From assembly GCF_003340345.1 (NCBI RefSeq), contig NZ_PPTQ01000002.1, forward strand, positions 157,967-221,966: a stretch of DNA of 64,000 bases, in the 5' to 3' direction. Below are positions 8,560 to 17,207 of this stretch, piece by piece. The position numbers and the translations under genes are program-made. Origin of the DNA: Paraeggerthella hongkongensis (lineage in GTDB: Bacteria; Actinomycetota; Coriobacteriia; Coriobacteriales; Eggerthellaceae). How positions within the stretch are numbered: position 1 is the first letter of the stretch; each line of letters starts with the position of its first letter. A model generated the notes under the pieces. It did not search any database. It was not told the origin of the DNA and worked only from the letters and a program-made list of their open reading frames with translations.

Positions 8560-9447
8560 ATGTCTTTGCTTTTCGTTCTCATCGGCACCCTTGCCTTCGC
8601 CATTCTGGCTCCCATCCTGGGCTGTCTGCTCGCGGGCCTCGACCGTAAGATCTCGGCGCGCATGCAGGGACGCGTAGGCCCTCCGCTGCTTCAGCCGTAC
8701 TACGACGTGCGCAAGCTCATCGAGAAGGACAACGTGTCCGTCAACTCCACCGAGGGCACGTACGTGACCTGCGCTCTCGTGTTCACGCTCATCGCCGGCG
8801 GCATCTTCTTCTCCGGCGGCAACCTGCTGATGAGCGTGTTCGTGATAACGCTGTCGGCCCTGTTCTTCATCGTGGCCGCGTACTCCACGCGCAGCCCCTA
8901 TGCCGAGATCGGCGCGGGTCGCGAGATGTTGCAGGTCATGGCGTACGAGCCCATGATCCTGTTCATGGCCGTGGCGTTCTTCATGTCCACCAGCCTGATC
9001 GGCCCCATCGGCACGTTCAGCTCGGCCGGCGCCCTGCTACTCGACGCGCCCGTCATCACGAATATATGGCTTGTGTTCCTGGGCTTCCTGTTCGTGCTGA
9101 CCATCAAGTTGCGCAAGTCTCCGTTCGACCTGTCGTACTCCCACCATGCCCACCAGGAGATCGTCAAGGGCATCACCACCGAGATGAGCGGCAAGACGCT
9201 TGCCAAGGTCGAGGTCATGCACTGGTGCGAGAACATCCTGTTCCTGGGTTGGACCGGCCTGTTCTTCGTCTGGAGCAACCCGCTGTCCATCCTGCTCGCG
9301 GTGGTCGTGGCCCTGCTCGTGTACTTCCTGGAGATCTGGATCGACAACAACTTCGCCCGCGTGAAGTGGCAGTTCATGCTCAAGTCGGCTTGGATCGTGG
9401 CCTTCGTGGCGGGCGGCGTGAACATCGCGGTCCTGGCGTACCTGTAA
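8560..9447 (+). CDS. echB: Ech hydrogenase membrane subunit B (NuoH-like)
   Basis: A 295-residue membrane protein of the NuoH/HyfC/EchB family with about eight helices. The signature segments GRVGPPLLQPYYDVRKLIEK and RSPYAEIGAGREMLQVMAYEP are clear, and these form the joint between the hydrophilic arm and the ion pump. It follows echA by 18 bases and precedes echC by 13, so it is within the operon. Confidence 0.9.
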   Translation: MSLLFVLIGTLAFAILAPILGCLLAGLDRKISARMQGRVGPPLLQPYYDVRKLIEKDNVSVNSTEGTYVTCALVFTLIAGGIFFSGGNLLMSVFVITLSALFFIVAAYSTRSPYAEIGAGREMLQVMAYEPMILFMAVAFFMSTSLIGPIGTFSSAGALLLDAPVITNIWLVFLGFLFVLTIKLRKSPFDLSYSHHAHQEIVKGITTEMSGKTLAKVEVMHWCENILFLGWTGLFFVWSNPLSILLAVVVALLVYFLEIWIDNNFARVKWQFMLKSAWIVAFVAGGVNIAVLAYL

Positions 9448-9460
9448 AGGAGCTGCAGCT

Positions 9461-9904
9461 ATGACGTATGCAACCAAATCACCCTGGGTCATCCACTACG
9501 ACGGCTCCAGCTGCAACGGCTGCGACATCGAAGTGCTGGCCGCGCTCTGCCCGGGCTACGATGTCGAGCGCTTCGGCATCATCAACACCGGCAATCCCAA
9601 GCACGCCGACATCTTCCTTGTCACCGGCAGCGTGAACGAGCAGAACATCAAGGTAGTGCAAGAGATCTACGACCAGATGATCGAGCCGAAGGTGGTCATC
9701 GCCTGCGGCATCTGCGCGTGCTCTGCGGGCATCTTCCATGACTGCTACAACGTGATCGGCGGCGTTGACCAGGCCATTCCGGTTGACGTGTACGCACCGG
9801 GCTGCGCTGTGCGCCCCGAAGCCATCATCGACGCCGTGGTGCAGGGCCTGGGTATCCTGGAAGAGAAGTCCAAGGCGCTCCAGGCGCAGAAGAAGGGGGC
9901 GTGA
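9461..9904 (+). CDS. echC: Ech hydrogenase small (electron-transfer) subunit
   Basis: A 147-residue NuoB/HyfI-type small subunit. It carries the proximal [4Fe-4S] ligands as SSCNGCDIE near residue 18, GICACSAGIFHDC around residue 88, and YAPGCAVRPEAI around residue 110. Together with EchE it forms the catalytic dimer and hands electrons from EchF to the NiFe site. A clear AAAGGAG ribosome site lies upstream. Confidence 0.9.
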   Translation: MTYATKSPWVIHYDGSSCNGCDIEVLAALCPGYDVERFGIINTGNPKHADIFLVTGSVNEQNIKVVQEIYDQMIEPKVVIACGICACSAGIFHDCYNVIGGVDQAIPVDVYAPGCAVRPEAIIDAVVQGLGILEEKSKALQAQKKGA

Positions 9905-9905
9905 C

Positions 9906-10592
9906 ATGACGCTTGCAACCGAGTTCATCCCGTTGACCGTCGAGGGCCTGCCCGCCCTCGCGGCCGAGAAGAAGGCCGAAGGCTGGCGCTTCGTGCAGCT
10001 GCTGGCAGTGAACACCGATGACGGCATCGACCTCATCTACTCCTTCATGAAGGACAGCCTGCTGGTCAACTACGAGATCAAGGGCGTGCAGAAGGGCACG
10101 GTCGTTCCCAGCATCACCGACCAGTTCCTGGCCGCGTTCGTGTTCGAGAACGAGACGCACGACCTGTTCGGCGTGGACATCAAGGGCATCGCCATCGATT
10201 TCGGCGGCAACTTCTACGCCGTTTCGCAGAAGGAGCCCATGACCATCATCTCGCCCGAGCAGAAAGCTGCGCGCGAGAAGGCTGCGAAGATCGCGGCCGC
10301 GAAAGCCGCCAAGGAGAAGGCGGCGGCGGGGGACAAGCCTGCTGCTGCCGACGATGCGGCGGCTATGGAGGCCAAGCTGGCCGGGATGGATCCCGAAAAA
10401 GCCGCGAAGGTGCGCGCCGCCATGGAGGCCAAGGCCAAGAAGGAAGCTGCAGCCAAGCAGGCTGCAGCCGAAGACAAGTTGAAGGACCTCGATCCCGAAA
10501 AGGCCGCTAAGGTCAAGGCGGCGCTCGAGGCCAAGGCTGCGCGCGAGAAGGCGAAAGCCGACGCCGAGGCAGCGGGAAAGGAAGGTGAGTAG
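9906..10592 (+). CDS. echD: Ech hydrogenase subunit D (NuoC-like) with a long repeated Ala/Lys/Glu tail
   Basis: A 228-residue protein. The first 110 or so residues are the NuoC-like EchD domain (including FENETHDLFGVDIKG). The rest is low complexity, rich in Ala, Lys, Glu, and contains two near-identical units, DPEKAAKVRAAMEAKA and DPEKAAKVKAALEAKA. This is probably a long charged helix or coiled coil. EchD proteins of about 110-130 residues without such a tail are usual, so the extension is a lineage feature of unknown role. The start is one base after the echC stop. Confidence 0.85.
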   Translation: MTLATEFIPLTVEGLPALAAEKKAEGWRFVQLLAVNTDDGIDLIYSFMKDSLLVNYEIKGVQKGTVVPSITDQFLAAFVFENETHDLFGVDIKGIAIDFGGNFYAVSQKEPMTIISPEQKAAREKAAKIAAAKAAKEKAAAGDKPAAADDAAAMEAKLAGMDPEKAAKVRAAMEAKAKKEAAAKQAAAEDKLKDLDPEKAAKVKAALEAKAAREKAKADAEAAGKEGE

Positions 10593-10593
10593 C

Positions 10594-11682
10594 ATGGGAA
10601 AGGCGACCGTCATCCCGTTCGGACCGCAGCACCCGGTGCTGCCCGAGCCGCTGCACCTCGATTTGGTGGTGGAGGACGAAACCGTTATCGAGGCGATCCC
10701 TCAGATCGGCTTCATCCACCGCGGTCTTGAGAAGCTCGTCGAAACGCGCGACTACAACCAGTTCATCTACGTGGCCGAGCGCATCTGCGGCATCTGCGCC
10801 TTCGGGCATTCCATGGGCTACGCCGAAACCGTCGAGAAGCTCATGGGCGTCGAGATTCCCACGCGCGCCGAGTACCTGCGCGTCATCTGGCACGAGCTGA
10901 GCCGAATCCACTCGCACGTGCTGTGGATGGGCCTTGCCGCCGACGCATTCGGCTTCGAGAGCCTGTTCATGCACTGCTGGCGCTTACGCGAGCGCGTGCT
11001 CGACGTGTTCGAGAAGACCACCGGCGGCCGCGTCATCTTCTCGGTCGTCAAGGTGGGCGGCGTGGTCCGCGACATCGACGACGCCCAGTTCGCCGAGATG
11101 CGGCGCGTGCTCGAGGGCATCAAGGACGACTACGCGCAGCTGTGCAACGCGTTCCTCAAAGACACGTCGGTGAAGAACCGCACCGTGGGCGTGGGCTACA
11201 TCAGCCACGAGGACGCCCTTGCGCAGAGCATGGTGGGCCCCTTCGCCCGCGCATCCAACGTCAACTACGACGCTCGCATGCTCGGTGGCGGCGGGTACAG
11301 GTACCTGTCCGATTTCCAGCCTATTCTGGACGGCCAGGGCGATTGCTACGCGCGCGTCAAGGTGCGCGCGCTCGAAGTGCTGCAGTCCATCGACATCATC
11401 GAGGAGATGATCGCCAAGATTCCCGCGGGCGAGATCGCCGTCGACGTGAAGGGCGCCCCGGCGGCCGGGTCGCAAGCGGCCAACGTGGTGGAGCAACCGC
11501 GCGGAGAATGCTACTACTATGCGCGCGGCAACGGCTCGAAGAACCTGGAGCGCATGCGCATGCGCACGCCAACGTCGCAGAACCTGGCCGGCATGACCAC
11601 GGCGCTCGCGGGCTGCGACCTGGCGGACGTGAACATGATCGTGCTGACCATCGACCCCTGCATCAGCTGCACGGAAAGGTAG
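10594..11682 (+). CDS. echE: Ech hydrogenase large catalytic subunit, [NiFe]
   Basis: A 362-residue NuoD-like large subunit. Both Ni-Fe ligand motifs are intact: RICGICAFGHS near residue 62 and DPCISCTER at the extreme C-terminus. This marks a true hydrogenase rather than a NuoD of complex I. The chain ends right after the second motif, so no C-terminal peptide remains for a maturation protease to remove; I recall the same in other Ech and CooH large subunits. The start is one base after the echD stop. No hyp maturation genes lie in the window. Confidence 0.92.
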   Translation: MGKATVIPFGPQHPVLPEPLHLDLVVEDETVIEAIPQIGFIHRGLEKLVETRDYNQFIYVAERICGICAFGHSMGYAETVEKLMGVEIPTRAEYLRVIWHELSRIHSHVLWMGLAADAFGFESLFMHCWRLRERVLDVFEKTTGGRVIFSVVKVGGVVRDIDDAQFAEMRRVLEGIKDDYAQLCNAFLKDTSVKNRTVGVGYISHEDALAQSMVGPFARASNVNYDARMLGGGGYRYLSDFQPILDGQGDCYARVKVRALEVLQSIDIIEEMIAKIPAGEIAVDVKGAPAAGSQAANVVEQPRGECYYYARGNGSKNLERMRMRTPTSQNLAGMTTALAGCDLADVNMIVLTIDPCISCTER

Positions 11683-11690
11683 GAGGGACC

Positions 11691-12047
11691 ATGGGAAGCT
11701 TCAAGCTTGGAAAGATGACCCTCGGGGGGCTGTTCAAGCAGCCCGAGACCATCCAGTACCCGGTTCAGACCAAAACGCCGCCGCCGGGACTCAAGGGGCA
11801 TGTGGCCAACGACGTGGCGAACTGTATCCTGTGCGGCATCTGCCAGAAGCGCTGCCCGTGCGGCGCCATCACGGTGGACAAGCCCGGCCGCACGTGGACC
11901 ATCGACCGCTTCCGCTGCGTGCAGTGCGGCAGCTGCGTGCGCGAGTGCCCGAAGGACTGCCTGACGATGGAGCCTTCGTATGCTCCGCCGGCGGCCAAAA
12001 AGCACGTGGACGCCTTCGAGGTGCCCGACACCAAGAAGACGGCGTAG
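11691..12047 (+). CDS. echF: Ech hydrogenase 2x[4Fe-4S] subunit
   Basis: A 118-residue ferredoxin-like subunit with two clusters: CILCGICQKRCPCGAI and CVQCGSCVRECPKDCL. The second motif is canonical CxxCxxCxxxCP; the first has the same spacing with an extra Cys. It would accept electrons from soluble ferredoxin and pass them to EchC. A strong AGGAGGG site lies upstream. It is the last gene of the operon and is followed by a perfect terminator hairpin. Confidence 0.9.
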   Translation: MGSFKLGKMTLGGLFKQPETIQYPVQTKTPPPGLKGHVANDVANCILCGICQKRCPCGAITVDKPGRTWTIDRFRCVQCGSCVRECPKDCLTMEPSYAPPAAKKHVDAFEVPDTKKTA

Positions 12048-12078
12048 CATCGAAACCAAGGCGAAACGTTCGAACATG

Positions 12079-12108
12079 AGGAGCCGCATCGAAGACGATG
12101 CGGCTCCT
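12079..12108 (+). terminator. Terminator of the ech operon
   Basis: A perfect 13-bp stem (AGGAGCCGCATCG pairing with CGATGCGGCTCCT) with an AAGA tetraloop is followed by TTTG. It lies 31 bases after the echF stop. Confidence 0.85.
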
Positions 12109-12109
12109 T

Positions 12110-12251
12110 TGTCAAAACGGACGAGTTTTGCTGGTCCTCGAACCAGGATAATAGTAGGCGGCAAGCTTTTGACCAGGCATGATGGAAAACGCCTTGCGCG
12201 AAGCTGCTCCGTTCGGGCGAAAAACCGCCGCAAAACTCGTCCGTTTTGACA
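12110..12251. repeat. 142-bp foldback element with 22-bp perfect inverted ends
   Basis: The 22-base arm at 12110-12131 (beginning TGTCAAAACGG) is exactly complementary to 12230-12251 (ending CCGTTTTGACA). The 98-base interior holds no open frame of note and can pair only partly. No target-site duplication is visible. It could be a MITE-like element or a structured RNA; its position directly after the ech terminator argues against being part of that operon's mRNA. Confidence 0.6.
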
Positions 12252-12487
12252 TGGGAAGCCGTCGCTTCGCCCGTTAGCCCAGCGAACGTCGATACCGGCT
12301 TTGCACCGGCGCTCGTGGACCTCTGCCCGGCAGCGCCTGATGGAAAACCTGTCGAAGCGCGAAACCCTGCGAGGGCCTGAATGAAACCTGCTAAAATGAT
12401 CCAGTGAATTCAAAGGAAAAGCCGGGCTGCCTTAAACGCGCCCGGTTTTTGTTGAAGCGCGATCGGCAAGCGACGAGGGAAGAGGAT
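12252..12487. other. Intergenic region before the phosphatidyltransferase gene
   Basis: About 236 bases with no convincing gene. A segment GATGGAAAAC followed by GCGCGAA occurs here at 12339 and a related one occurs inside the foldback element at 12181, which may be a decayed repeat. The promoter of the next gene should lie here (GCTAAAATGAT around 12390 is a possible -10), but I could not define it. Confidence 0.3.
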
Positions 12488-13147
12488 ATGGCGAAACGCA
12501 GCGAGGAAGCAACGATCGAGGACGTGCAGGTTTCTGACAAGATATTCACCGTGCCGAACGTCATATCGTTCATCCGGCTGTGTCTCGTCCCCGTTTTCTT
12601 CGTCCTGCTCATGAATGGCTACAACCTGGTAGCCACGCTGCTGTACGCCCTGGCCGCCGGCACCGACTGGGTCGACGGGCAGATCGCCCGTCGCACGAAC
12701 CAGGTGTCGAAGCTCGGCCAGCTGCTCGACCCCGCCGTCGACCGCATCCTCATGATATCGGGCGTTTTGGGCCTGTTCTTGGTGGGCCGCCTTCCCTTGT
12801 GGATCATCCTCGTGGTAATCGTGCGCGACCTGTTTCTTCTTGTTGGAGGCGCGTGCCTCATCAAGCGTTTCCGTATTCGCGTCGCGGTCGTCTATCCCGG
12901 CAAGGTTGCTACCACGCTTTTGTTCATCGGGTTCGCCGGCTTGCTTTTGAACTGGCCTTTGCTGCCCGGCCTGGGAATCGTCGACGTCGCCTGGTTGCCC
13001 GGATTCAACGCCGACGCCTGCTCGTGGGGCATCTGGTTCGTGTACGCCGGCCTTGTCCTGGCGTTAGCTACCACGGCTTACTACATCGCGTCGGCGCTTC
13101 GACAGCTGCGCGAGGCCAAAGGCGCAACGCCGGAGGGCGGACGATAG
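12488..13147 (+). CDS. CDP-alcohol phosphatidyltransferase (PgsA-like)
   Basis: A 219-residue membrane enzyme with the complete family motif DG-x2-AR-x8-G-x3-D-x3-D, seen as DGQIARRTNQVSKLGQLLDP and the following AVD. It transfers a phosphatidyl group from CDP-diacylglycerol to an alcohol, giving phosphatidylglycerophosphate, or cardiolipin in related enzymes. A second member of the family, fused to CinA, lies at 49794-51047, so the two probably use different acceptor alcohols. The start at 12488 follows GAGGGA by seven bases. The vanW-type gene follows within four bases. Confidence 0.85.
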   Translation: MAKRSEEATIEDVQVSDKIFTVPNVISFIRLCLVPVFFVLLMNGYNLVATLLYALAAGTDWVDGQIARRTNQVSKLGQLLDPAVDRILMISGVLGLFLVGRLPLWIILVVIVRDLFLLVGGACLIKRFRIRVAVVYPGKVATTLLFIGFAGLLLNWPLLPGLGIVDVAWLPGFNADACSWGIWFVYAGLVLALATTAYYIASALRQLREAKGATPEGGR

Positions 13148-13150
13148 CGG

Positions 13151-15418
13151 ATGGATCGACGTACGCCCAGAGAACCAGCGCGCAGGCAGGGAGGCGCTCC
13201 AAGGCAGCCGCGTCCGAATCGCGCACCAGATCGCCGCGAGGCTTCCCGGCGATCGTCGCGCCCGCAGACGGGCCGAGATGCCGGGCGTTCGCCGCGTTCG
13301 TCCCGAGCGTCTTCAGGCCGACCTGCTTCTTCCCATCGATCTCGAAGCAGAAGCGCGGGCGCTTACAACGCCCCCTCGCTTTGGACAAAGGATGCGCCGC
13401 GCTCCTCGTCGAGCGAAAGCCTCGTTCTGCGAATCTTGCGCGTTCTCGGGCGCGCGTTGCTTGCCCTGGTCAGCCTGCTGGGCACGGCTTTGCTCGCCCT
13501 TCTGCGCGCGACGATCTCGCTTGCGTCGCGCAGTCGCGTTGCGCTCGTCTGCCTGGTGGCCGCCGCCGTCATCCTTGTGGGAGGCGTTGTCGATTTCGGC
13601 TTGAACTACGGCAAGGCCTATCCGGGGGTTCGCGTGGGCGAGGTTGACGCTTCGGGAAAGACCGCAGGCGAGATCGAGGCGTTGATCGATCAAACCTACG
13701 CCCCGCGCCTGGCTTCGAGCAGCGCGGTCGTCTACGCAAACGAAGATGCGGAAGCGCGCGTCAACGACGAAATGGCCGCAGCCCAAAACGCGGCGCTTGC
13801 CGAACAGCTTGCGGTCGAGGAGGCTCAGGCGAACAAGCTCGCGTGGCCGACCGACGCGTCGAGCCTGGGGGCGACGCTTCCCGCGCGCGCTCTAGCCGAA
13901 GAGGCTGTCGAGGTCGGGCGCAGCGACGGCGGATTCTTCGCGCGCATCGCGGCGCTTTTCGCCGGACGCTCGATCGACCCTCGCGCCGACTACGGCGCAG
14001 ACCCTTTGGAGCAGCTTGCTTCCGACATCGACGCAACCATAGGAAAGCCGCGCGTGGACTTCAACGTGGCCGTCACCGACGGAGTCGCATCGGTGACCGA
14101 AGGCTACGACGGATCCATGGTCGATCGCGCCGCTTTCAAAAAGGAGCTCGACCGGGTGCTGCTGGCTCAGGAAAACGGGCAGGGCTCCTTTATCGCGCAC
14201 GCGGAGCATGCGCCGCTGCGCATTGACGCTCAGGCTGCTCAACGGGTGGCCGATGCGGTGAACCGCGCCATCGGCGACGGGGCGCGCTTCGCCTACGGGG
14301 ATTCTGCTTGGAGCGCTTCTGCGGCCGACATGGGAGACTGGATCGCAACGCGCATCGACGAGCGCGAAGGGGGATTCGCGCTGACCGCGTTCGTGGACGA
14401 ATCGCGCGCAAAGCCCTCGTTGCTCATGCATGTGGAAAAGATCGACAAGAGCGATCCGGTTCACGTGACCTTCGAAGCGAACGGCAGCGACGTAACCGTC
14501 AAAACGGACGGAACCGGCACCATGCCCTTGGTTTCCGATGCGGTTCGCCAGCTCAACGACGCGCTCTTCGGCGAACACGGCAAAGCTTCGGCGGAGCCTC
14601 AGGACTCATCGGCTGCAGACGCTGCCGTGCAAGTTCCCATTGCCGAAGGCCCGGCCCCCGCAACGCTGTCGTTCGACGAGGCCGTAGACCTCGGCATTGT
14701 GGGAACGATAGCGTCCTACACCACCGAGTTCACCACCGGAGTCGGCACCGAGAACCGCAACCATAACATCAACTTGGTTTCCCAGCTGCTGTCGAACTCC
14801 ATCGTCAAGCCCGGAAGTTCGTGGTCGTTCAACCAGACGGCGGGGGAGTGCAACGAGGAGAAGGGCTTTTTGGGAGCCGGCGCCATCATAGACGGGCAGT
14901 ACAACGATGCGGTCGGCGGCGGCATCTGCCAGGTTGCCACCACTATGTTCAACGCGGTGTACGAAGCCGGCTACCCCGTGAAAACCCGTCACAACCACTC
15001 GCTGTACATATCGAGCTATCCCGCCGGTCGCGATGCGGCCGTCAGCTGGCCCGATTTGGATCTCGTGTGGGAAAACGACGGCGCAAGCGATGTTTTAGTT
15101 CGTCTTTCTTGTGCGGATGGGTCCGTAACGGCTACACTGTATGGTGTTGATCCCGGCTACCAGGTCGTTTCGACCACGGGCGAATGGAGCGAAGGCAAGC
15201 ACTACGCGACCAAGACAAAGGTCGACGAGTCGCTCGCACCCGGTTCGAGCTACGTCAAAACGCGCGGAACCGACGGACGCAAGATCACGGTTGTTCGCAC
15301 GGTGAAGAGCGAAGACGGCGGCATCCTGCACGAGGACCCGTTCTATTCCGTGTACGATCCCGTGACGGAAGTCGTGGTGAAGGGCCCCGAGTCCCCAAGC
15401 GACGAGACCAACGCCTAA
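13151..15418 (+). CDS. VanW-domain cell-envelope protein
   Basis: A 755-residue protein. It begins with a disordered Arg/Ser/Pro-rich region (about 1-88), then two hydrophobic stretches (about 93-125 and 132-151). Next come an extracellular part with YoaR-like putative peptidoglycan-binding repeats and a VanW domain (about 525-660, with NLVSQLLSNSIVKPGSSWSF, GGGICQVATTMFNAVYEAG and HNHSLYI). A G5-like tail ends the protein. It is probably a membrane-anchored envelope protein acting on or binding peptidoglycan. VanW proteins are widespread and do not by themselves indicate vancomycin resistance. It is likely co-transcribed with the phosphatidyltransferase. Confidence 0.85.
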   Translation: MDRRTPREPARRQGGAPRQPRPNRAPDRREASRRSSRPQTGRDAGRSPRSSRASSGRPASSHRSRSRSAGAYNAPSLWTKDAPRSSSSESLVLRILRVLGRALLALVSLLGTALLALLRATISLASRSRVALVCLVAAAVILVGGVVDFGLNYGKAYPGVRVGEVDASGKTAGEIEALIDQTYAPRLASSSAVVYANEDAEARVNDEMAAAQNAALAEQLAVEEAQANKLAWPTDASSLGATLPARALAEEAVEVGRSDGGFFARIAALFAGRSIDPRADYGADPLEQLASDIDATIGKPRVDFNVAVTDGVASVTEGYDGSMVDRAAFKKELDRVLLAQENGQGSFIAHAEHAPLRIDAQAAQRVADAVNRAIGDGARFAYGDSAWSASAADMGDWIATRIDEREGGFALTAFVDESRAKPSLLMHVEKIDKSDPVHVTFEANGSDVTVKTDGTGTMPLVSDAVRQLNDALFGEHGKASAEPQDSSAADAAVQVPIAEGPAPATLSFDEAVDLGIVGTIASYTTEFTTGVGTENRNHNINLVSQLLSNSIVKPGSSWSFNQTAGECNEEKGFLGAGAIIDGQYNDAVGGGICQVATTMFNAVYEAGYPVKTRHNHSLYISSYPAGRDAAVSWPDLDLVWENDGASDVLVRLSCADGSVTATLYGVDPGYQVVSTTGEWSEGKHYATKTKVDESLAPGSSYVKTRGTDGRKITVVRTVKSEDGGILHEDPFYSVYDPVTEVVVKGPESPSDETNA

Positions 15419-15474
15419 ACGAGCGGCCCGCCGCTCGATATCCGTTTGCAACAGCAGGAGAGGTGATTCCCAAG

Positions 15475-16785
15475 GTGTACTACCAGCCCGAAATCGAGAC
15501 CATGCCCTTCGAGCGGCTCCGCGAGCTGCAGCTCGAGCGCATGAAGAAAACCGTTCAGCACGCCTACGACAACGTCGAGTTCTATCAGAAGTCCTTTAAG
15601 GAAGCCGGCATCGAGCCGGGCGATCTCAAGAGCCTCGCAGACCTGTCGCACTTCCCCTTCGTCGTCAAGCAGGACATGCGCGACGCCTATCCTCGCGGCT
15701 TGTTCGCCGTCGGCCAGAAAGAGGTGTCCCGCATCCACGCGTCTTCCGGCACCACCGGTCAGGCGACCGTGGTCGGGCATACGGCGAACGACCTCAAGAA
15801 CTGGGGAGACTGCTTCGCGCGCGGAATCTACATGGCGGGCGGCGGCCCGGAATCCACCATCCAGGTATCGTACGGATACGGCCTGTTCACCGGTGGCTTG
15901 GGCGCGCATTACGGCGGCGAGGCGGCTGGTTGCACGGTCATCCCCACGTCTTCGGGCAACACCAAGCGGCAAATCCAAATGATGAAGGACCTCGGTACCG
16001 ACATCCTGGCCTGCACCCCCTCCTACGCGCTGCTCATAGCGGACACGGCGCGGGAGATGGGCTACGATCCCGCGACCGACTTCAAGATTTCCGCCGGCAT
16101 CTTCGGCGCCGAGCCGTGCTCTGAGAACATGCGCCAGGAAATCCGCGAGAAGCTGGGCATTCGCTATTGCGACATCTACGGGCTTTCGGAGGTCATGGGG
16201 CCGGGCGTAGCCGTGGAGTGCTCCGAATCGAACGGCCTGCACCTTGCCGAAGACCAGTTCTACGCCGAGATCGTGGATCCGGACACGCTCGAGCCCTTGC
16301 CCGACGGCGAATGGGGCGAGCTCGTGTTCACCACGCTCGTGCGCGAATGCTGCCCGCTCGTGCGCTATCGCACGCGCGACATCACGCGCATCATACCCGA
16401 GACGTGCGCATGCGGACGCACCCATCGCAAGATCGACCGCATCGTCGGCCGCTCCGACGACATGCTCATCCTGCGCGGCGTCAACGTGTTCCCGTCGCAG
16501 ATCGAGCAGGTCATCACGGAATTCCCGGAGATCGCGGCGCAGTACCAGATCGTCCTGACCACGCGCGGTGCACTCGATCACGTGGAGCTCAACGTCGAGA
16601 CCGTTCCCGAGTTCCCGTTCGACGAGATCCGCAAGCTCCAGGACCTCAAGCGCCGTCTGGCCTCCGAGCTGAAGAGCAACCTGCAGATTGCCGTCGAGAT
16701 CAAGATCGTCGAGCCCAAGACCATCGAGCGCAGCGAGGGCAAGGCGAAGCGCATCATCGACCTGAGAGAAGGGAAGAAGGCATGA
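15475..16785 (+). CDS. paaK: Phenylacetate-CoA ligase (arylacetate-CoA ligase), copy 1
   Basis: A 436-residue adenylate-forming enzyme of the PaaK family, of normal length. Landmarks are the ATP loop SSGTTGQATVV, YGLSEVMGPGVA, and the C-terminal hinge RSDDMLILRGVNVFPSQIE. It joins an aryl acetate (for example phenylacetate or indoleacetate) to CoA with ATP cleavage. Downstream of an arylpyruvate oxidoreductase it might also run in reverse to make ATP. I chose the GTG at 15475 (MYYQPEIE) because AGGAGAGG lies upstream at suitable distance; a GTG at 15463 is the alternative. It overlaps the next ACT gene by ATGA. Confidence 0.88.
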   Translation: MYYQPEIETMPFERLRELQLERMKKTVQHAYDNVEFYQKSFKEAGIEPGDLKSLADLSHFPFVVKQDMRDAYPRGLFAVGQKEVSRIHASSGTTGQATVVGHTANDLKNWGDCFARGIYMAGGGPESTIQVSYGYGLFTGGLGAHYGGEAAGCTVIPTSSGNTKRQIQMMKDLGTDILACTPSYALLIADTAREMGYDPATDFKISAGIFGAEPCSENMRQEIREKLGIRYCDIYGLSEVMGPGVAVECSESNGLHLAEDQFYAEIVDPDTLEPLPDGEWGELVFTTLVRECCPLVRYRTRDITRIIPETCACGRTHRKIDRIVGRSDDMLILRGVNVFPSQIEQVITEFPEIAAQYQIVLTTRGALDHVELNVETVPEFPFDEIRKLQDLKRRLASELKSNLQIAVEIKIVEPKTIERSEGKAKRIIDLREGKKA

Positions 16786-17207
16786 TCTCCCAGCTGACCG
16801 TTTTTCTCGAGAACGAGAAAGGCCGCTTGGCGGCCGCTTGCCGCGCCGTTTCCGACGCAGGCATCAACATGCACGCGCTGAACCTGGCCGACACCACCGA
16901 GTTCGGCGTGGTGCGCATGCTGTGCGACACGCCCGAAGCCGCCGCCGAAGCGTTGAAGGCGCAGGGCTGGCGCGCCGGCGTCACGCCCGTGCTGGCCGTG
17001 CGCGTTCCCAACGAGCCCGGCGGCCTTGCCAAGCTCTTGGAGTTCCTAGACGAGCAGAGCGTGAACGTGGAGTACGGCTACTGCTTCTCGGTCAATCAGG
17101 ACACTGCCGTCGACGTGCTTAAAGTAAGCGACGACGCCGTGGAGCAGAAGCTGACCGATGCCGGCTTCCAGCCGGTTCGACCGGAGGATATCTACCGCAT
17201 TGACTAG
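16782..17207 (+). CDS. Tandem ACT-domain protein, partner of copy-1 PaaK
   Basis: A 141-residue protein made of two ACT domains and nothing else (first: ISQLTVFLENEKGRLAAAC, second: VLAVRVPNEPGGLAKLLEFL). ACT domains bind amino acids, and stand-alone tandem ACT proteins beside paaK and iorAB are recurrent in anaerobes. The gene overlaps the paaK stop (ATGA) and is translationally coupled to it. It probably senses an aromatic amino acid and adjusts the ligase; that role is inference from position. Confidence 0.85.
   Translation: MISQLTVFLENEKGRLAAACRAVSDAGINMHALNLADTTEFGVVRMLCDTPEAAAEALKAQGWRAGVTPVLAVRVPNEPGGLAKLLEFLDEQSVNVEYGYCFSVNQDTAVDVLKVSDDAVEQKLTDAGFQPVRPEDIYRID

Noticed and set aside
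6622..12047. The ech operon as part of NADH dehydrogenase (nuo)
   Set aside because: The large subunit keeps both NiFe cysteine motifs, there are only six genes in EchABCDEF order, and no NADH-binding subunits are present.
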